Below, piece by piece: positions 21,675 through 32,606 of a stretch of DNA of 64,000 nucleotides. The position numbers and the translations under genes were made by a program. Location: assembly GCA_001632435.1 (NCBI GenBank), contig KV423914.1:135776-199775 (forward strand). The letters are read 5' to 3'. The notes beneath the pieces are model-generated. The model had not been told where the DNA came from. It ran no database searches and worked only from the letters and a program-made list of their open reading frames with translations. Each line of letters starts with the position of its first letter. Position 1 is the first letter of the stretch. Origin of the DNA: Calocera cornea HHB12733. Taxonomy: Eukaryota; Basidiomycota; Dacrymycetes; Dacrymycetales; Dacrymycetaceae.

Positions 21675-24629
21675 TCACCAGCTCGTATTGGAGGACATGC
21701 CCAGCCTGGACCTCGTCGGCGTCCTCCTGGGCGTCGTCCTACGCTCGCTCTGCGCGAGCTGGGCCGGCACCGCACTAGCCACGACGGGCCCGTCCCCGCC
21801 GGCGGACTGGGCGGCGGTGCCCGCGACCATGAGCTCCGTCTGCCTGACCTTGTCCTCCAGCGCGCGCGTCTTGCTCTCGATCCACTGCAGCGTGCCCAGG
21901 TTCGAGTTGAGGATGGCGACGATCTGGCTCACGGGGTCCTCGGCCGCGGCGATGCTTGCCGGGTTGAGGCCGGAGGAGGAGAAGGAGAGGGAGGCAGCTG
22001 AGAGGCCCGCGCCCGCACCTGCACCGCCCGCACCAGCAGCGGAGAGCGCGTTGAGGGTGTCGATCATCTGGGCGAGGTTCCGGCTCATGTCGTCCAGCTC
22101 CCTGTTGAGCCTCTCCGCGAGCGCGTACGCGTCCTGGCGCGCCTTGTCCGCGGGCCTTAGGTCGCGCACGCCGCCCGTGCCCGCGTCCAGGCCCGAGGAG
22201 GTCAGCGTCTTGTAGGGCGAGGAGCCGAGGTTCTTCTCGAACATGGAGGAGAGGAGGGACTCGTACCCGTCGAGCGCGGCGGAGAGCTCCTTCTGCTGCG
22301 TCTCGACGTGCTCGAGCGAGCTGTCGACGAGCAGCTGCGTCCGCTCAGCGTCGTTCACGTCGCTCATGAGGTTCCCGATCTATTCACCCAGCGCACTTGG
22401 TCAGCACAGCCCACTCATCTCCAAACATGCGCAACGGAGAACGAAAGGAAGGAAGGAAGGAAGGAAAGCACGCACCAGCGCCCCATTCTCAAGCAGCATC
22501 CGATCCCACTGGGCGACCTCCCTCGCCAGCTCGCCAAACTCCCGCACAGAGCCCTCGAGGTCCTTCGACCACCGGTTCACGATATCCTCCATGCTGTGCC
22601 CCTGGAGGTGGGAGATCGAGGGCGAGGGGCGCGTCGTTGCTGCTGTTCCGGCGGCAGGGGCCGCGGTTGTCCCGGCGGCGGAGGCGGTGGGCGCGGCTGG
22701 GGCCGAGGGCACACCAAGCGCCGACGCGCCGAGCGTAGAGCTCCCCAGGGCCGGCGCATCCGCAGCTAGACGTAGCACAAATCCGTATCAGTATCAGCCA
22801 CACTCCAGACCTGCAGCTCGGAGCAGAATGCAAAATAACGCACGTCTCTTCCCCGCTCCGAGCAAGCTGAACCCCGATCCTCCCGCTCCTCCCGCTCCTC
22901 CCGCAGAGCCAGTGGTAGCAGGAGCAGGAGCGCCAAACGCGGGCAGACCAGGCGCAGGCTCCTTCCCCTTCTCCCCGCCCGCTCCCGCTCCAGCAGCAGC
23001 GCCAGCAGCGGGCGCGCCGGGCGCAGCACTAGGGAGCTTCCCAAACCCCTCGAACGGATTCTTCGGCGCGGCTGCCCCGGCCTCGGCCCCGGCCGCAGTA
23101 CCGGCCGCAGCGCCCGCCGCAGCGCCCGCCGCAGCGCCCGCCGTAGCACCCCCTGCAGCGGCAGGCGCAGCAGGCTTGGGGAGCCCGAAGCCCGCAAAGC
23201 CTCCCGGGCCCGCGGCCGTGCCGGTGCCGGTGCCCGCCGAGCCGGTCGTGGACGTGGCAGGGGCAGGGGCAGGGGCAGGGGCAGAACTGGGCTTTCCCAG
23301 GCCGCCGAAGAGGCCTCCTCCTGGTGCGGAGGGCGCGGTGGGTGCGGCGGCGGCGGCGGTGTTGGTGTTGCCGGTGGTGTTGGCTGCAGTGGTGGAGGGG
23401 GCTTCGCTAGGCGTTGAGGAGGCCGGAGGCTTGGGGAATGAGAACCCCGTGAATGCGCCCGAGCTGGTACTACCAGGGGCGGGAGCGGAGAACCCCGCGA
23501 AGCCTCCTGAAGCTGGAGCACCGGGCGCAGGAGCGCTGGGAGCGGCCGTTCCGCCCGCCGAGTCGGCGGGTTTGGGGCCGAGCCGAGAGAAGAGGCTGCC
23601 GCCGCTGGCGGGGGCGGTCGTGCCCGTCGAACCGGTGCTGCCGGTCGTGCCTGTCGCGGTAGTTGAGGGAGGAGCCCCAGCAGCAGCAGGTTTGTTGGCG
23701 AAAGCGGCGAACAGGCCTCCTCCCTGCGCCGAGGGGGCCGCGCTCGCACCGGCCCCGGCGGCTGCCGTGTCCCCGTGCGCGGTAGAGCTAGCAGGCGGCT
23801 TGGGGAAAGAGAACGCCCCCGCCGCCCCGGGCGCAGGGGCCGAGAAGCCGCCGAAGCCGCCTGTGCTGAGAGCGGTGGTGGTGCCGGTGGTGGTGGTGGT
23901 GTTTGTGCCGGTGCCGGTGCCGGTGGAAGAAGCGGGTTTGGCACCGAAGGCTGCGAAGAGACCGCCTCCCGGTGGGTTGGTGCTGGCTGTGGCTGGGGCG
24001 GCGGTGCTGGTGGTGCCGCCGGGGGCGTCGGCCGGTTTGGGGAATGAGAAGCCTGCGAAGCCTCCTGATGCGGGGGCGCCAGTGGTGGGAGCGGGCGGGG
24101 CAGCTGTGCCTGCAGGCGCAGAAGGCTTGAATGCTCCGAAGCCCGCGAACGCGCCTCCTGCAGGCGCACCCGGTGCGGGCGTCGTGGCAGCAGGAGGTGC
24201 CCCCGAGGCGGGGGCGGGCTGGGTGAACGCTGAGAAGAGCCCTCCTGCGGGCGCGGGGGTCGAGGCGGGGGGGGTGGACATGGGCGCGGAGGACTCGGGC
24301 GGCTTGGGGAAGGAGAAGGCGGTGAGCCCGCCCGTTGGGGCCGAGGAGGAAGTGGGCGGGGCGGGTGCGCCGGCGGAGGGAGCCGCCTGCCTGCCGAACG
24401 CGGAGAAGAGCGCTCCCCCGCCGGTGGAGGCGGGTGCGCCGAACGCGTTTGTGGAGGAGGGCGGGGCGCCGCCGGGCGTGGTGGACCCCGCGGGCGCGGT
24501 GGGGAATGAGAATGCCGGGGCGGGCGTGGAGAACGCGGGCAAGGCTGCTGCGGCTGGTGCGCCGGGCTGCCCGAACGCTGAGAAGGCGCCTGCTGCGCCT
24601 GTGCCTTGAGGGGGGTTGCCGCCGGACAT
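21675..24629 (-). CDS. NSP1: FG nucleoporin NSP1/NUP62
   Basis: Central-channel nucleoporin. Exons 24629-22844, 22765-22476 and 22379-21675 give 926 residues. The first 600 or so residues are low-complexity Ala/Pro/Gly/Thr sequence with many FG units (FSAFG, FAGFS, FGGFS, LFAAFG, FSFPKP), which bind transport receptors. The C-terminal coiled coil carries the Nsp1_C signature: SMEDIVNRWSKDLEGSVREF, LAREVAQWDRMLLENGALIG, SSLEHVETQQKELSAALDGY and DPVSQIVAILNSNLGTLQWI. This part forms the Nsp1-Nup57-Nup49 (Nup62) complex. Length is close to yeast Nsp1. The gene starts 515 bp from the HAC1-type gene on the other strand. The second intron contains a GGAA repeat near 22446-22468. Confidence 0.95.
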
Positions 24630-25143
24630 GATCGTCCCCTTGGTCGGTCTCGTGCAGCGAGTCGCGTTTTCAGACGGCGAGCACTCGCAGCGAACCGCAG
24701 CGAACAAGGGACGCACCACCGCACGCCTGGGTGGCGAGATGCCAGCGCCACCACGTGCAGGCGCAGAGTGGCGTCACAGTGGCGACCGCCGTCTTTTGCT
24801 CGAAGCTTCGCACGCGCCCGTGCCCGTCGTAACCGCGCAGTGCGGTGCATCGTGCGGTGTCACAGCCCCTGTTTTGCTCCCGTTGGCCGCAGCCCGCTTT
24901 AAGGGGGCGGGTTCCACGTCGCCCCCCCTGTCCGCCACGACCGCCCTCTGCTCGGAACACGTCCTTCCCTCCCTTTTCACCTACTCCCTCCACGCACACC
25001 CACTAGCTAGCCTAGTTGTACCACTCTCGCCCACCACGTCCCCGTCTCATCCTCATCGTCACCACCACCACCACCACCACCACCACAAACAACCAACGGC
25101 CTCCCCCGACCGCAAAATAATACCAACACCGCCAGAGAGAGCC
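24630..25143. promoter_or_regulatory. Bidirectional promoter between NSP1 and the HAC1-type gene
   Basis: 514-bp spacer between divergent start codons. A CAC trinucleotide run at about 25058-25085 probably lies in the 5' leader of the bZIP mRNA. No specific factor site is assigned. Confidence 0.5.
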
Positions 25144-26393
25144 ATGGACGCAATCGCACCCCACCTCCTCACGCGCCAGTCCTCCGTCGACTCCTCCGCA
25201 GACTCATCAAAGGACGACGACCACAACTCGCGCAAGCGGCGCAGGCCCAACGACCCCCCGCACGAGGCACCCCCGACCCCGGGGCCAGACGCCACCCCGG
25301 AGGAGCGCCGCGCCGCCCGCGCACAGAGGAACAGGATCGCCGCACAGAGCAGCCGCGACCGCCGCAAGGAGGAGCACCGCTACCTCCGCGACCGCATCGC
25401 CGAGCTCGAGCGGGAGAACCAGCTGCTCCGCGCGGGCCACTTCCTGCCCCACGCACTCACCAGCCCCGCGCCCTCCTCCGCCTCCCTCGACTCTCCGCCC
25501 ACCGCCGGCCCAGCCGACCAGTGGAAGCGCGACATCTCCCTCGACTCTCCGCCCACCGCCGGCCCAGCCGACCAGTGGAAGCGCGACATCGAGAGCGAGA
25601 ACCTGGAGCTCCGGTCAAAGGTCGCCAACCTCGAGCGCATGTTCGCCCTCATCGCACCCGCCGCCATGCACCCCCTCGCCTCCTCAAGTACTTCACCCCT
25701 CCCAGCCAGCGCAACCCCGGTCGCAGCACATACCCTTCAGAGCGTGCCCACTCGCCACCTAGCACGGGTGGCGACCGACTCCCTGGTGGAGTCGGCCCCG
25801 CAGCGGGTGGGCACCAATCCGCACTCTCCCCCCTTCCTCAGAACCCCCTCGCCCTCGACCGGGCACACGCAGACTGGCTCCTCTCCCTCCTCCACTCCGG
25901 CCACCCCCTCGCTGCCGCTCTCCCCGTCCCCGCCGCTCTCCCAGTCCTTTCTTCGCCTACGACGAAGACTGAGCCGGCCGCAGACGCGGTCCCGTCCTTC
26001 ACGCCGATGCTCGCATCCCCGTTCAACCAAGGACAGGCCCTCCCGCTTCCGCCTACGGATAGCACAGCAGCACTGGCCGCGGCCCTCCGCACGGCCGCCC
26101 TGGAGCTGACCTTCCTCCCGACGCCCTCGACGTCCTCGTACGCCGGCTCCGAGCTGGACTTTACCGAGTTCGCCCTCGAGCCCGTGCAAGTCCCCGAGCC
26201 GTCCGCGGCGGACGCAGCGTCGACAGCCCTCGTGGAGGAGATGATGAGCAAGTACCTGAACGACATGGTCTCGGACCAGAGCTGGGCCTGGGAGGCGTGC
26301 GGGCACGACACGAGCGATGAGACCAAGGACGTGATGACCACCCCCCTTACCACCACCACCACCAATGGAGCGACAGAAGTAAACGTGTTCTGA
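25144..26393 (+). CDS. HAC1: HAC1/XBP1-type bZIP transcription factor of the unfolded protein response
   Basis: Master regulator of ER stress genes. The basic region RRAARAQRNRIAAQSSRDRR, followed by a leucine zipper (RIAELERENQLLR), matches the HacA/XBP1 type (NR-x-AAQ-x-x-R-D/E-R). The reading frame from 25144 would end at 26109 after a tail without features. A different frame is open to 26393 and encodes an acidic, hydrophobic C-terminus (ALDRAHADWLLSLLHSGH, SELDFTEFALEPVQVPEP, MMSKYLNDMVSDQSWAW) typical of an activation domain. Removing 25763-25785 (23 nt) joins the two frames to give 408 residues, and these cut points fall in the loops of two adjacent hairpins. This is the arrangement of IRE1-processed HAC1/XBP1 mRNA. 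A conventional 53-nt GT-AG intron at 25688-25740 would give the same downstream frame and is not excluded. An 18-residue tandem duplication follows the zipper. Confidence 0.85.
25483..25590 (+). repeat. 54-bp in-frame tandem duplication in the bZIP gene
   Basis: Two adjacent 54-bp copies (25483-25536 and 25537-25590), identical by eye, each encode SLDSPPTAGPADQWKRDI just after the leucine zipper. Identity between copies implies a recent duplication or an assembly artefact. Confidence 0.9.
25744..25814 (+). promoter_or_regulatory. Predicted IRE1-type splice-site RNA structure in HAC1-like mRNA
   Basis: Closing stem GTGCCCAC (25744-25751) pairs with GTGGGCAC (25807-25814). Directly inside it, TCGCCACC (25752-25759) pairs with GGTGGCGA (25767-25774) around the 7-nt loop TAGCACG. 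Immediately next, CCGACTCC (25775-25782) pairs with GGAGTCGG (25788-25795) around CTGGT. All three 8-bp helices are perfect. Cuts after TAG (25762) and CTG (25785) free 23 nt and shift frame into the long C-terminus. The 3' site CTG/GTG fits the CNG/NNG pattern; the 5' site TAG/CAC keeps only the G before the cut. Confidence 0.75.
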
Positions 26394-27284
26394 GTACGGC
26401 ATTTCCTTTTTCCATCTCCCGATCTCTCCATTTCTTGTTATCCGCCTGTGTCCCGTCTCCCTTCTCCATAGTAGACACCAGTGGTCGTCCCCGCCTTTCC
26501 TCCTCCCTGTCTTCCCGACGCATCTGTACCCCTCCTCCTCCCCTCCACCGCACCCCGCTTCCTTCCCTCACCCCGCCTCCTCTCCTCCCCCTACCAAACC
26601 CAGACCCAGACACCCCCACCCTCTACGCTACGCGATCAGCTGCCTCCCCCCGGGTCGCAGGCGGCAGATTGCGAGAAATAGGGTACGCTTTGTCTGGCGA
26701 TGGGCTGAGGCGCGGGCTGGGGAGCGGGGCTGGGTGGGTGGGTGGGTGCTCCGTGTGCTGGTTGGTTGCGACGTTGGTTGCGAGGCTGGTGTATGAGCGC
26801 GGGTCTTAGGTAGTAATCGATTTGGTTGGGGACGTATATGCGCGTGTGTGGACAGCAAGTCGATTCCAGTCTGAACGCACGTCCGCCGAAGCGCAAGGTC
26901 CCGTGGTGGCACTCGAGCGCTGCTCAATATATGCAGTCGTTTGGGAGCATATCCGTGCGCCTCTGCCACAGTTCTTTCCCGATGAGCGAGCGCGGTGTCT
27001 ATGGTGGTGGAAAGTACCAAAGCCGTTCCTGGCATCACTACTGACTGACTGACAGTATTCATGCCGTCTAAGGAGACGGGCACACGGCACCGCACCGTTG
27101 CCAGCGCTGGACTGTCCCTCCCTCCCGCGACCTCTGGATAAGCGCAACCGTGCAAGGAAGATGAAGGCGCTACGGCCCAACGCCAATGTGACGGTGTCCA
27201 CCAGCAGTCCCAATACATGGCCAATCCAGTGCCTGCCCAGTACGGCGTCCCCCGCCCCAGACCCCACTCTCCAACCACAAGGAC
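26394..27284. other. Convergent intergenic region
   Basis: 3' flanks of the bZIP gene and of LCL2. Pyrimidine-rich after the bZIP stop. No gene recognised. Confidence 0.5.
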
Positions 27285-27746
27285 TCAAACCGCCCTCGCC
27301 AGCCTGTCCACATCCGCGCACCCCCCTGCGCCCCCGGCGCGAGCGCAGACGACGGTGTGCGCCCCCGTCTGCGCGTCGGGGACGAGGCACTTGATGTCCT
27401 GCACGCTTGGGCAGGGGCAGTCCGCGGGCGCAGGCACGCAGTGCAGCGTTGTTGGGCAGAGGTAGGCTGCGCAGGGGACTACCACCACATGTGCACAAAG
27501 AAGCGTTAGGACGACTCCGAGGGAAGGGGGTGGGAGAGAGGGCGCACCGGCGTCGGCCTGCGCTTGCCAGAGGGACTGCTGGCCACCGCCGGCGTGCTGC
27601 TGCGAGGGGTGGCCCTGCTGCCGCTGCTGCTGCTGGGTGTGAGAGCCGAAGAACTGGTCGAAGATGTTGAATTGGGCTGTGGCGAGGGGGAGGAGCAGCA
27701 GCGGGAGCAGTAGGTTGAGGGGGAGCGGGAGTGTGCGCGGTAGCAT
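27285..27746 (-). CDS. LCL2: Long chronological lifespan protein 2 (LCL2) homologue, secretory pathway
   Basis: Exons 27746-27548 and 27478-27285 give 130 residues. A clear signal peptide (LPLNLLLPLLLLPLATA) is followed by QFNIFDQFFG, a Gln-rich stretch, and the Cys pattern CAAYLCPTTLHCVPAPADCP with CPSVQDIKCLVPD. The order F-N-x-F-x-x-x-F-G then C-x-x-YLCP-x-TL-x-CV-x-x-P-x-DCPCP is diagnostic of the fungal LCL2 family, small ER/secretory proteins linked to ER-associated degradation and lifespan in yeast. It lies between the bZIP and TLS1 genes. Confidence 0.88.
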   Translation of the reverse strand: MLPRTLPLPLNLLLPLLLLPLATAQFNIFDQFFGSHTQQQQRQQGHPSQQHAGGGQQSLWQAQADAGAPSLPPPSLGVVLTLLCAHVVVVPCAAYLCPTTLHCVPAPADCPCPSVQDIKCLVPDAQTGAHTVVCARAGGAGGCADVDRLARAV

Positions 27747-27864
27747 TGTGAGGACGATGCGAGGTGGTTGGGGGTGGGTGAGACTTGTCGACGTGGTCGA
27801 GAAGAGCAGGGTCAGGGTCCACGCTCCCCGTCGCCTTGAACGACCACACCATCTGTACGCTCAT

Positions 27865-29044
27865 ATGTCCGACCCGGTATTCAAGAAGCGCTCGCGGCCC
27901 ACGAACGCAGGCAAGCGGCACCTAGGCGACTACGGCTCTGGCCCGTCCACGCCCGGGGCGGAGGGGACGCCGGAAGCGCGGGCCGAGGACGAGCGGACGG
28001 AGGAGGAGCGTCGGCTAGGGTGAGGATTTTGGCACAGCAATGCAATGCAGTGTGGCACGGGCACTGAGGTGGCCGAAAGGCCCTTGTAGGCTCGAGGACA
28101 TTATTGAGCTGCGCAAGTACCGCCAGGGGGCGAGGCACCAGGGGATCGACTCGGGGAAGCTGGGCAAGGGGGAGAAGCGCAAGAGGAGGGAGGAGGACAC
28201 GGCGGTGGAGGAGGAAGGGGGACTGAAGAGGCGCGAGTTTGAGAGCGAGGGGTGCGCCTGATCGCTACGGCGATATGCATGTGATGCTGATAATGGTGCA
28301 GGGATGCCGGAGAGGTGGACTCGATTGCAAAGAAGCTCAGGGCGAACAACTTTACGCAGCAGACGGGCGCGTTGGACGTCAACAAGCATATGTACGCGGC
28401 GGCGCATACATCCCTCTGGCATGGGCTAACGCGGATGCGCATGTAGGATGGAGTACATTGAACAAGAGCTGCAGAAACGCCGCGGGGACACCGGCCCAGC
28501 TGTCGTGGAGGAGAAGACGGGCGCGTATGACCCATACGCCCAGCTGTTCAAGGTCGACCCGAAGTTCAAGACTAAGTCCAGGACGGAGGAGGAGGAAGGG
28601 GGCGTGGCTACTAGTATGGCGATGCTTACGGCTATTCCCGAGGTCGACCTCGGCATGGAGTACGTAAATGGCGCTTTGGTAACGGACATGGTCGTGACGG
28701 TTGTAACAGAACGCGGTTGCGAAATATTGAAGAAACTGAAAAGGCGAAACGACAGGCCGCGGACCGAGCGCCGGTTAGGAAGCCCACCGAAGAGGACGAA
28801 GGGCTCGCGGCGTTGCGATGTGGGCCAATTCCACCGCCGGTCGAAGATAAACCGCTGACGAACTGTAACAGTCTTGCGCCGTACCAAGGAAGAGCAATCG
28901 CCTGCCATAGCGCTCATGAACGCGAGGTTGGAGGCGCAGGGATTTGCACCAACTCCGCCAACCAGGGCATCGCAGCCCAACAAACCGCGGACAGCCACGG
29001 ACGACAAGGCGGTGGAGCGGTTCAAGCAGAGGATGCAGAAGTAG
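27865..29044 (+). CDS. TLS1: Hep59/TLS1-like pre-mRNA splicing-associated protein (C9orf78 family)
   Basis: Exons 27865-28019, 28090-28251, 28302-28391, 28447-28659, 28710-28819 and 28872-29044 give 300 residues. The family pattern is present: LEDIIELRKYRQGARHQGID, NNFTQQTG-ALDVNKHMMEYIE, YIEQELQKRRG, YDPYAQLFKV, MLTAIPEVDLGMETRLRNIE and the C-terminal TATDDKAVERFKQRMQK. Members are nuclear, mostly disordered proteins tied to the spliceosome and, in fission yeast, to telomere and heterochromatin gene splicing. It converges on SF3B6, whose stop codon lies about 130 bp away. Confidence 0.85.
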
Positions 29045-29176
29045 CCGGTGCGATCGGCGGTGGGCCAGTGCTACGCCGGTGCGGTTGTTATTACAGTGTA
29101 TAGATACAGCAACGTGCCAAACAGCATGAGATCAACGAATTGAAAACGAGACTGCAAACGAGCACACCCAGACCGA

Positions 29177-29646
29177 TCACTCGTTCGGGATGTTGTGCTC
29201 CTCTTTGAGCCTCTGCAACTCCCGTTCTCTCTGCTCGAGCTCCGCCTTCTGCGCCGCAGCTTCCTGTCGTGTTGGCATATGGTAGAGCACCACGATGTAC
29301 CGCTCCTGGAGATGGAAGCCGTTCAAGTGGTCCAACGCGTTCTTTGCCTGTCACTGAGTCAGCTCGTCATTCACCTTGTAGTACAGGATAGTACGCACGT
29401 CCATAACATCATCATACACCACAAACGCCGTCCCTCTCGTCTTCTGCTCGTTCCCCAACCGTATCTGGCGGATGGTGCCGTACCGTCCGAACAGATCGTA
29501 CAGGTCCTCGCCGGTGATGGTATAATTCAGATTCTTCACGAACAGGATGCGGTTCGCCCCCGGTGGAAGTTTGTTCTGAGGACAGGTCAGGGGGATCGGC
29601 GGGATGCGAGTAGGGTGCTTACTGCTGGGCGTGCTGCTACAGACAT
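29177..29646 (-). CDS. SF3B6: Splicing factor 3b subunit 6 (p14 branch-site protein)
   Basis: U2 snRNP SF3b component that contacts the branch-site region and SF3B1. Exons 29646-29623, 29575-29399 and 29347-29177 give 123 residues, about the size of human p14 (125). It is a single [23 protein letters not shown] (RNP2 ILFVKNL), [20 protein letters not shown] followed by AFVVYDD (RNP1 region), and [20 protein letters not shown]. The p14-specific C-terminal helix follows ([18 protein letters not shown]). Short exon 1 encodes MSVAARPA. Confidence 0.95.
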
Positions 29647-29777
29647 GGTGGTCGATGACTCGCAAGATTCGTCTAGCGCCGTCGCCGACACTTGCCTCTC
29701 ATATTTCGCTTCCGTTGCTCCCTGAAGCTGATGATGATTGTTATCAGATAGCTTGTGCTCGACTCGGGAACTGTTTG

Positions 29778-29860
29778 GCCCCCGTGGCCTAATGGTTAAG
29801 GCGTCGGACTTCTAACTTATTGACATCCGAAGATTGCGAGTTCGAATCTCGCCGGGGGCT
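29778..29860 (+). tRNA. tRNA-Arg (UCU anticodon) with intron
   Basis: A 7-bp acceptor stem pairs GCCCCCG (29778-29784) with CGGGGGC (29853-29859). The D arm has AATGGTTAAGGC and the T arm has GTTCGAATC. The anticodon stem TCGGA/TCCGA encloses CTTCTA, then about 10 nt of intron (ACTTATTGAC) and A, placing TCT at the anticodon with the intron in the normal position one base after it. Confidence 0.93.
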
Positions 29861-30157
29861 GCTAGTTTTGAGGACCTTTGGATCAACATCTTCCTTGCCT
29901 ACGGGTGCAGTTGGCTCTTTCGTATGGACGACGTAGCGGTTGCGTGCACGTCGCTGACGTGTTTTCTCGTCCGACTGTTTGCCGCACTGGCGTCACTTTT
30001 ATATTCCTTTTAGTCACAGGAGGAATATCCATGTTATTATATGTACAACTCGGTGACGACCCACATCATTGCAACGGAAGCATTCGGCGCGGGCTTGCAT
30101 TCCTGTCCCTTGTCACTGCAGCACGCTGAACCGCGCATACGATCATCCCGTTCCAAC

Positions 30158-31387
30158 ATGGAGGACGATCCGTTCGACGCGTCCGTGTGGAGCACCAACG
30201 CTGCAAGCACATCAAAAGCCTCTGAAGAACCTGCACCTACCAAAGAAACACCTTCCGATACTATAGCATCCCTAGTTGAAGATGGCGATGGCTTCGACGA
30301 CTTCGACGACTTTGGCGCGCCTGCTGCTCCCATCGCTGACGGGGAAGCGGCGGATTTCGGGGACGATTTCGGAGAATTCGGGGAGACGATAGAGAGCGAG
30401 ACTGTGACATTCGTGCAGGATGAACCAGTTGAGCCAGCTCCGCCGACCGACCCGACAGAAGGCCTACCCCCGGCAATCGTACTCGATCCAATGCCCAGCA
30501 GGGAGGAGCTCGAGCGGCAGATCGACGCGCTCGTAGCCCCGATCTTCCCAATCGATACTGGACAGTTCTCGGATGAGCCGATACGAGAAGTCAATGGGAT
30601 TGGGCAAATGCTGGTCACAAAGGGGAGGTATGTGCGCTGTCCTCCATCCTTCGTTCTCGACTGAACCGAGCCGCAGTCGGGATCTGTACCGCACGCTTAC
30701 TGAGATACCCCCGGATATGACACGACCTGTCAACTGGACAATATCACGAATACGAAGACAGCAGCTGATTGCCCTTGGTGTGCCCGTTAATCTGGACGAG
30801 GTGCGTGCTTGTCTTGCATTTCGCACCTCGCGCGCGGCATTAACCATTAATCCAGGTGTTACCAACGTCAACCGCCAAACCGCTACCCACCCTACATATA
30901 ACCACCGATCCCACCGGGCGTCCCGCATCAGCTCCCCCGGGTCGACCATCCACTCCAGCTGGTCTGTCCTCTCGCGCCGCCACCCCTGGCCCCGGACATC
31001 GGACGCCAAACACCGGACCACCTCCCCTTGGACCAGCGCCCAAGCTCGATATGGACAAAGCCGAGGACGTGCTTCGTTTGTCCGAATGTGAGCATCCTCG
31101 ATCAAACCTAAGCGACGGTGCTGTATGCTAACTCCGTACCAGCGCAAATCTCTATCCTTCCGCTCTCCGCCGTTCAGTCACAATTGGCGGAGATCCGCGC
31201 AGTGACAGAGCAGGCAAACGCGTTGCTTGCCCATCTCCTTCAGAGCCGGGACGTGCTGCAACAAGACTCGGAGACGTACAACAATTTCATCGCGGAGCTC
31301 GTCGGCGTGGCGCAGAAGGCAAAAGCACCGGCGGTTAACCGCTGGGGGCGGAGAAAAGAGAAGTCGTCGTCGATGATGTCCTCGTAG
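30158..31387 (+). CDS. LAA2-like (DUF5102) clathrin/AP-1 accessory protein
   Basis: Exons 30158-30627, 30677-30800, 30856-31087 and 31143-31387 give 356 residues. The acidic N-terminus carries repeated Phe motifs (FDDFDDFG, DFGDDFGEFG), typical binding motifs for AP-1/GGA ear domains. A middle conserved block reads LYRTLTEIPPDMTRPVNWTI followed by SRIRRQQLIALGVPVNLDE, then a proline-rich linker and a C-terminal helical region (QLAEIRAVTEQANALLAHLL). The layout fits the fungal family of yeast Laa2/Ybl010c, an adaptor for AP-1 on trans-Golgi or endosomal membranes. The family call is from memory of the pattern. Confidence 0.7.
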
Positions 31388-31690
31388 ATTTGAGACATTT
31401 GTATTCTTATTGTGCAATCACAGCATATATTACCGCAATAACCACCGGTTCTACCCGCACCAGTGGTATTCGCTCACACCTGACGTCTCCGCCTTCTCCG
31501 CCTTTCTCCCGTCGCCGCTCGTTCGCGTCCGCTGCATTCCAAACCGTCGTTGTTTCCCATTTCGCCGCCAATGGGAATGATCTCCAGATAGGGGTACGAG
31601 AAGTTCTCGGAATCTCAAGATGCCAGCGCGGCAGCCAGATCGGAATCTGACTGCAGGTCTTTCCCTCGTACGTCTGTCATCCTTGAAATC

Positions 31691-32471
31691 ATGTCTGGCC
31701 GGACCGACAAGGGCAAGGCAAGAGCCGCAGTCGCCGACCCGGATGTCAAATATAGGGAGCGCTATTATGAGCTCAAGAAGCAGGTTCAAGAAATCGAAGC
31801 GGTAAAACTTTGACCGGCTTGACGTGACATGCAATGCTCATGCTGGGCAGGACAATGACAGCATTCACCTGGAAATTTTGAAAACGAGACGGAACATCCA
31901 ACGCGTTCGTATGGAGCGGGCGTAGGTCAACTATTATGGAGCTCGTACACCGTGGTGACAATCTGAACCAGCATCTTACTTGAACGGTTGTCGGTTATGC
32001 CTGATTTACCACCGGAACCGCTTCTGCATGCAAGAGGGTTGCAATCGAGTGATGAAATTGCACCGACCGCGGCGGCATTGCAGGCGTTAGTGAGAGAGGT
32101 AACCGTTAACTATGGAAATTTGCAGTGATATATCCTGAGAACGTTCACAGGGATTTGCAGGGGGTATACATGGTAATCCGCCAATATCAAACGGCTCGCA
32201 CACAGCTCCGCGTACCGCCGACGAGGAACCGGTATCGACGAATGAGCAGGCAAGCGGTGGTACGTTGCAGCCGTATCCACCCCTTCCACCACCGGAGCTA
32301 CCGGAGCCATCGTTGCTGCCTGCATTCCATCTTCGGCACCAGTTGGAAACGCAGCCGACGCAACAGCCCCTTCCACTTCCACGACCACAAATGACTTCCA
32401 ACGCCGGTGTAACTCGTACAACCGGTTCGCAGATTGCCTTCGGTCCCCCCGCTCCGGCCAGGATCGGGTGA
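31691..32471 (+). CDS. INO80 complex subunit F (TFPT-like) domain protein
   Basis: Exons 31691-31801, 31851-31921, 31972-32098 and 32151-32471 give 209 residues. The N-terminal coiled-coil domain VKYRERYYELKKQVQEIEAD, then NDSIHLEILKTRRNIQRVRM and ERAILLERL, has the K/R-Y-R-x-K-Y-x-ELK...EEND...R-x-I-x-R-x-R-x-ERA-LLERL pattern of INO80F/TFPT-like subunits of the chromatin remodeller. The remainder is proline-rich and probably disordered. The start is MSGRTDKGKARA. The 3' end lies 135 bp from convergent prefoldin 2. Confidence 0.75.
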
Positions 32472-32606
32472 TCTTCGTCATGGTATCCACAGATATGATG
32501 ATCTCATCTCACATATGATCGATTAGTGTCTTGATATTGCGAGGGTGCCCAGAATGTAGCATACACGAGCATGATTGATACAAAGTGAAGATGACCTGGA
32601 AACCAA

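Noticed and set aside
22243..24609. 788-codon plus-strand ORF opposite NSP1
   Set aside because: It is the mirror frame of the Ala/Pro/Gly-rich FG repeats of NSP1. It has no domain and its composition is explained by the GC-rich repeat codons of the minus-strand gene.
25688..25740. Conventional 53-nt GT-AG intron in the bZIP gene
   Set aside because: It would also bring the C-terminal frame into register and is a real alternative. I preferred the hairpin-loop model because three perfect adjacent stems sit exactly at the frame switch and the bZIP is HAC1/XBP1-type. RNA data are needed to decide.
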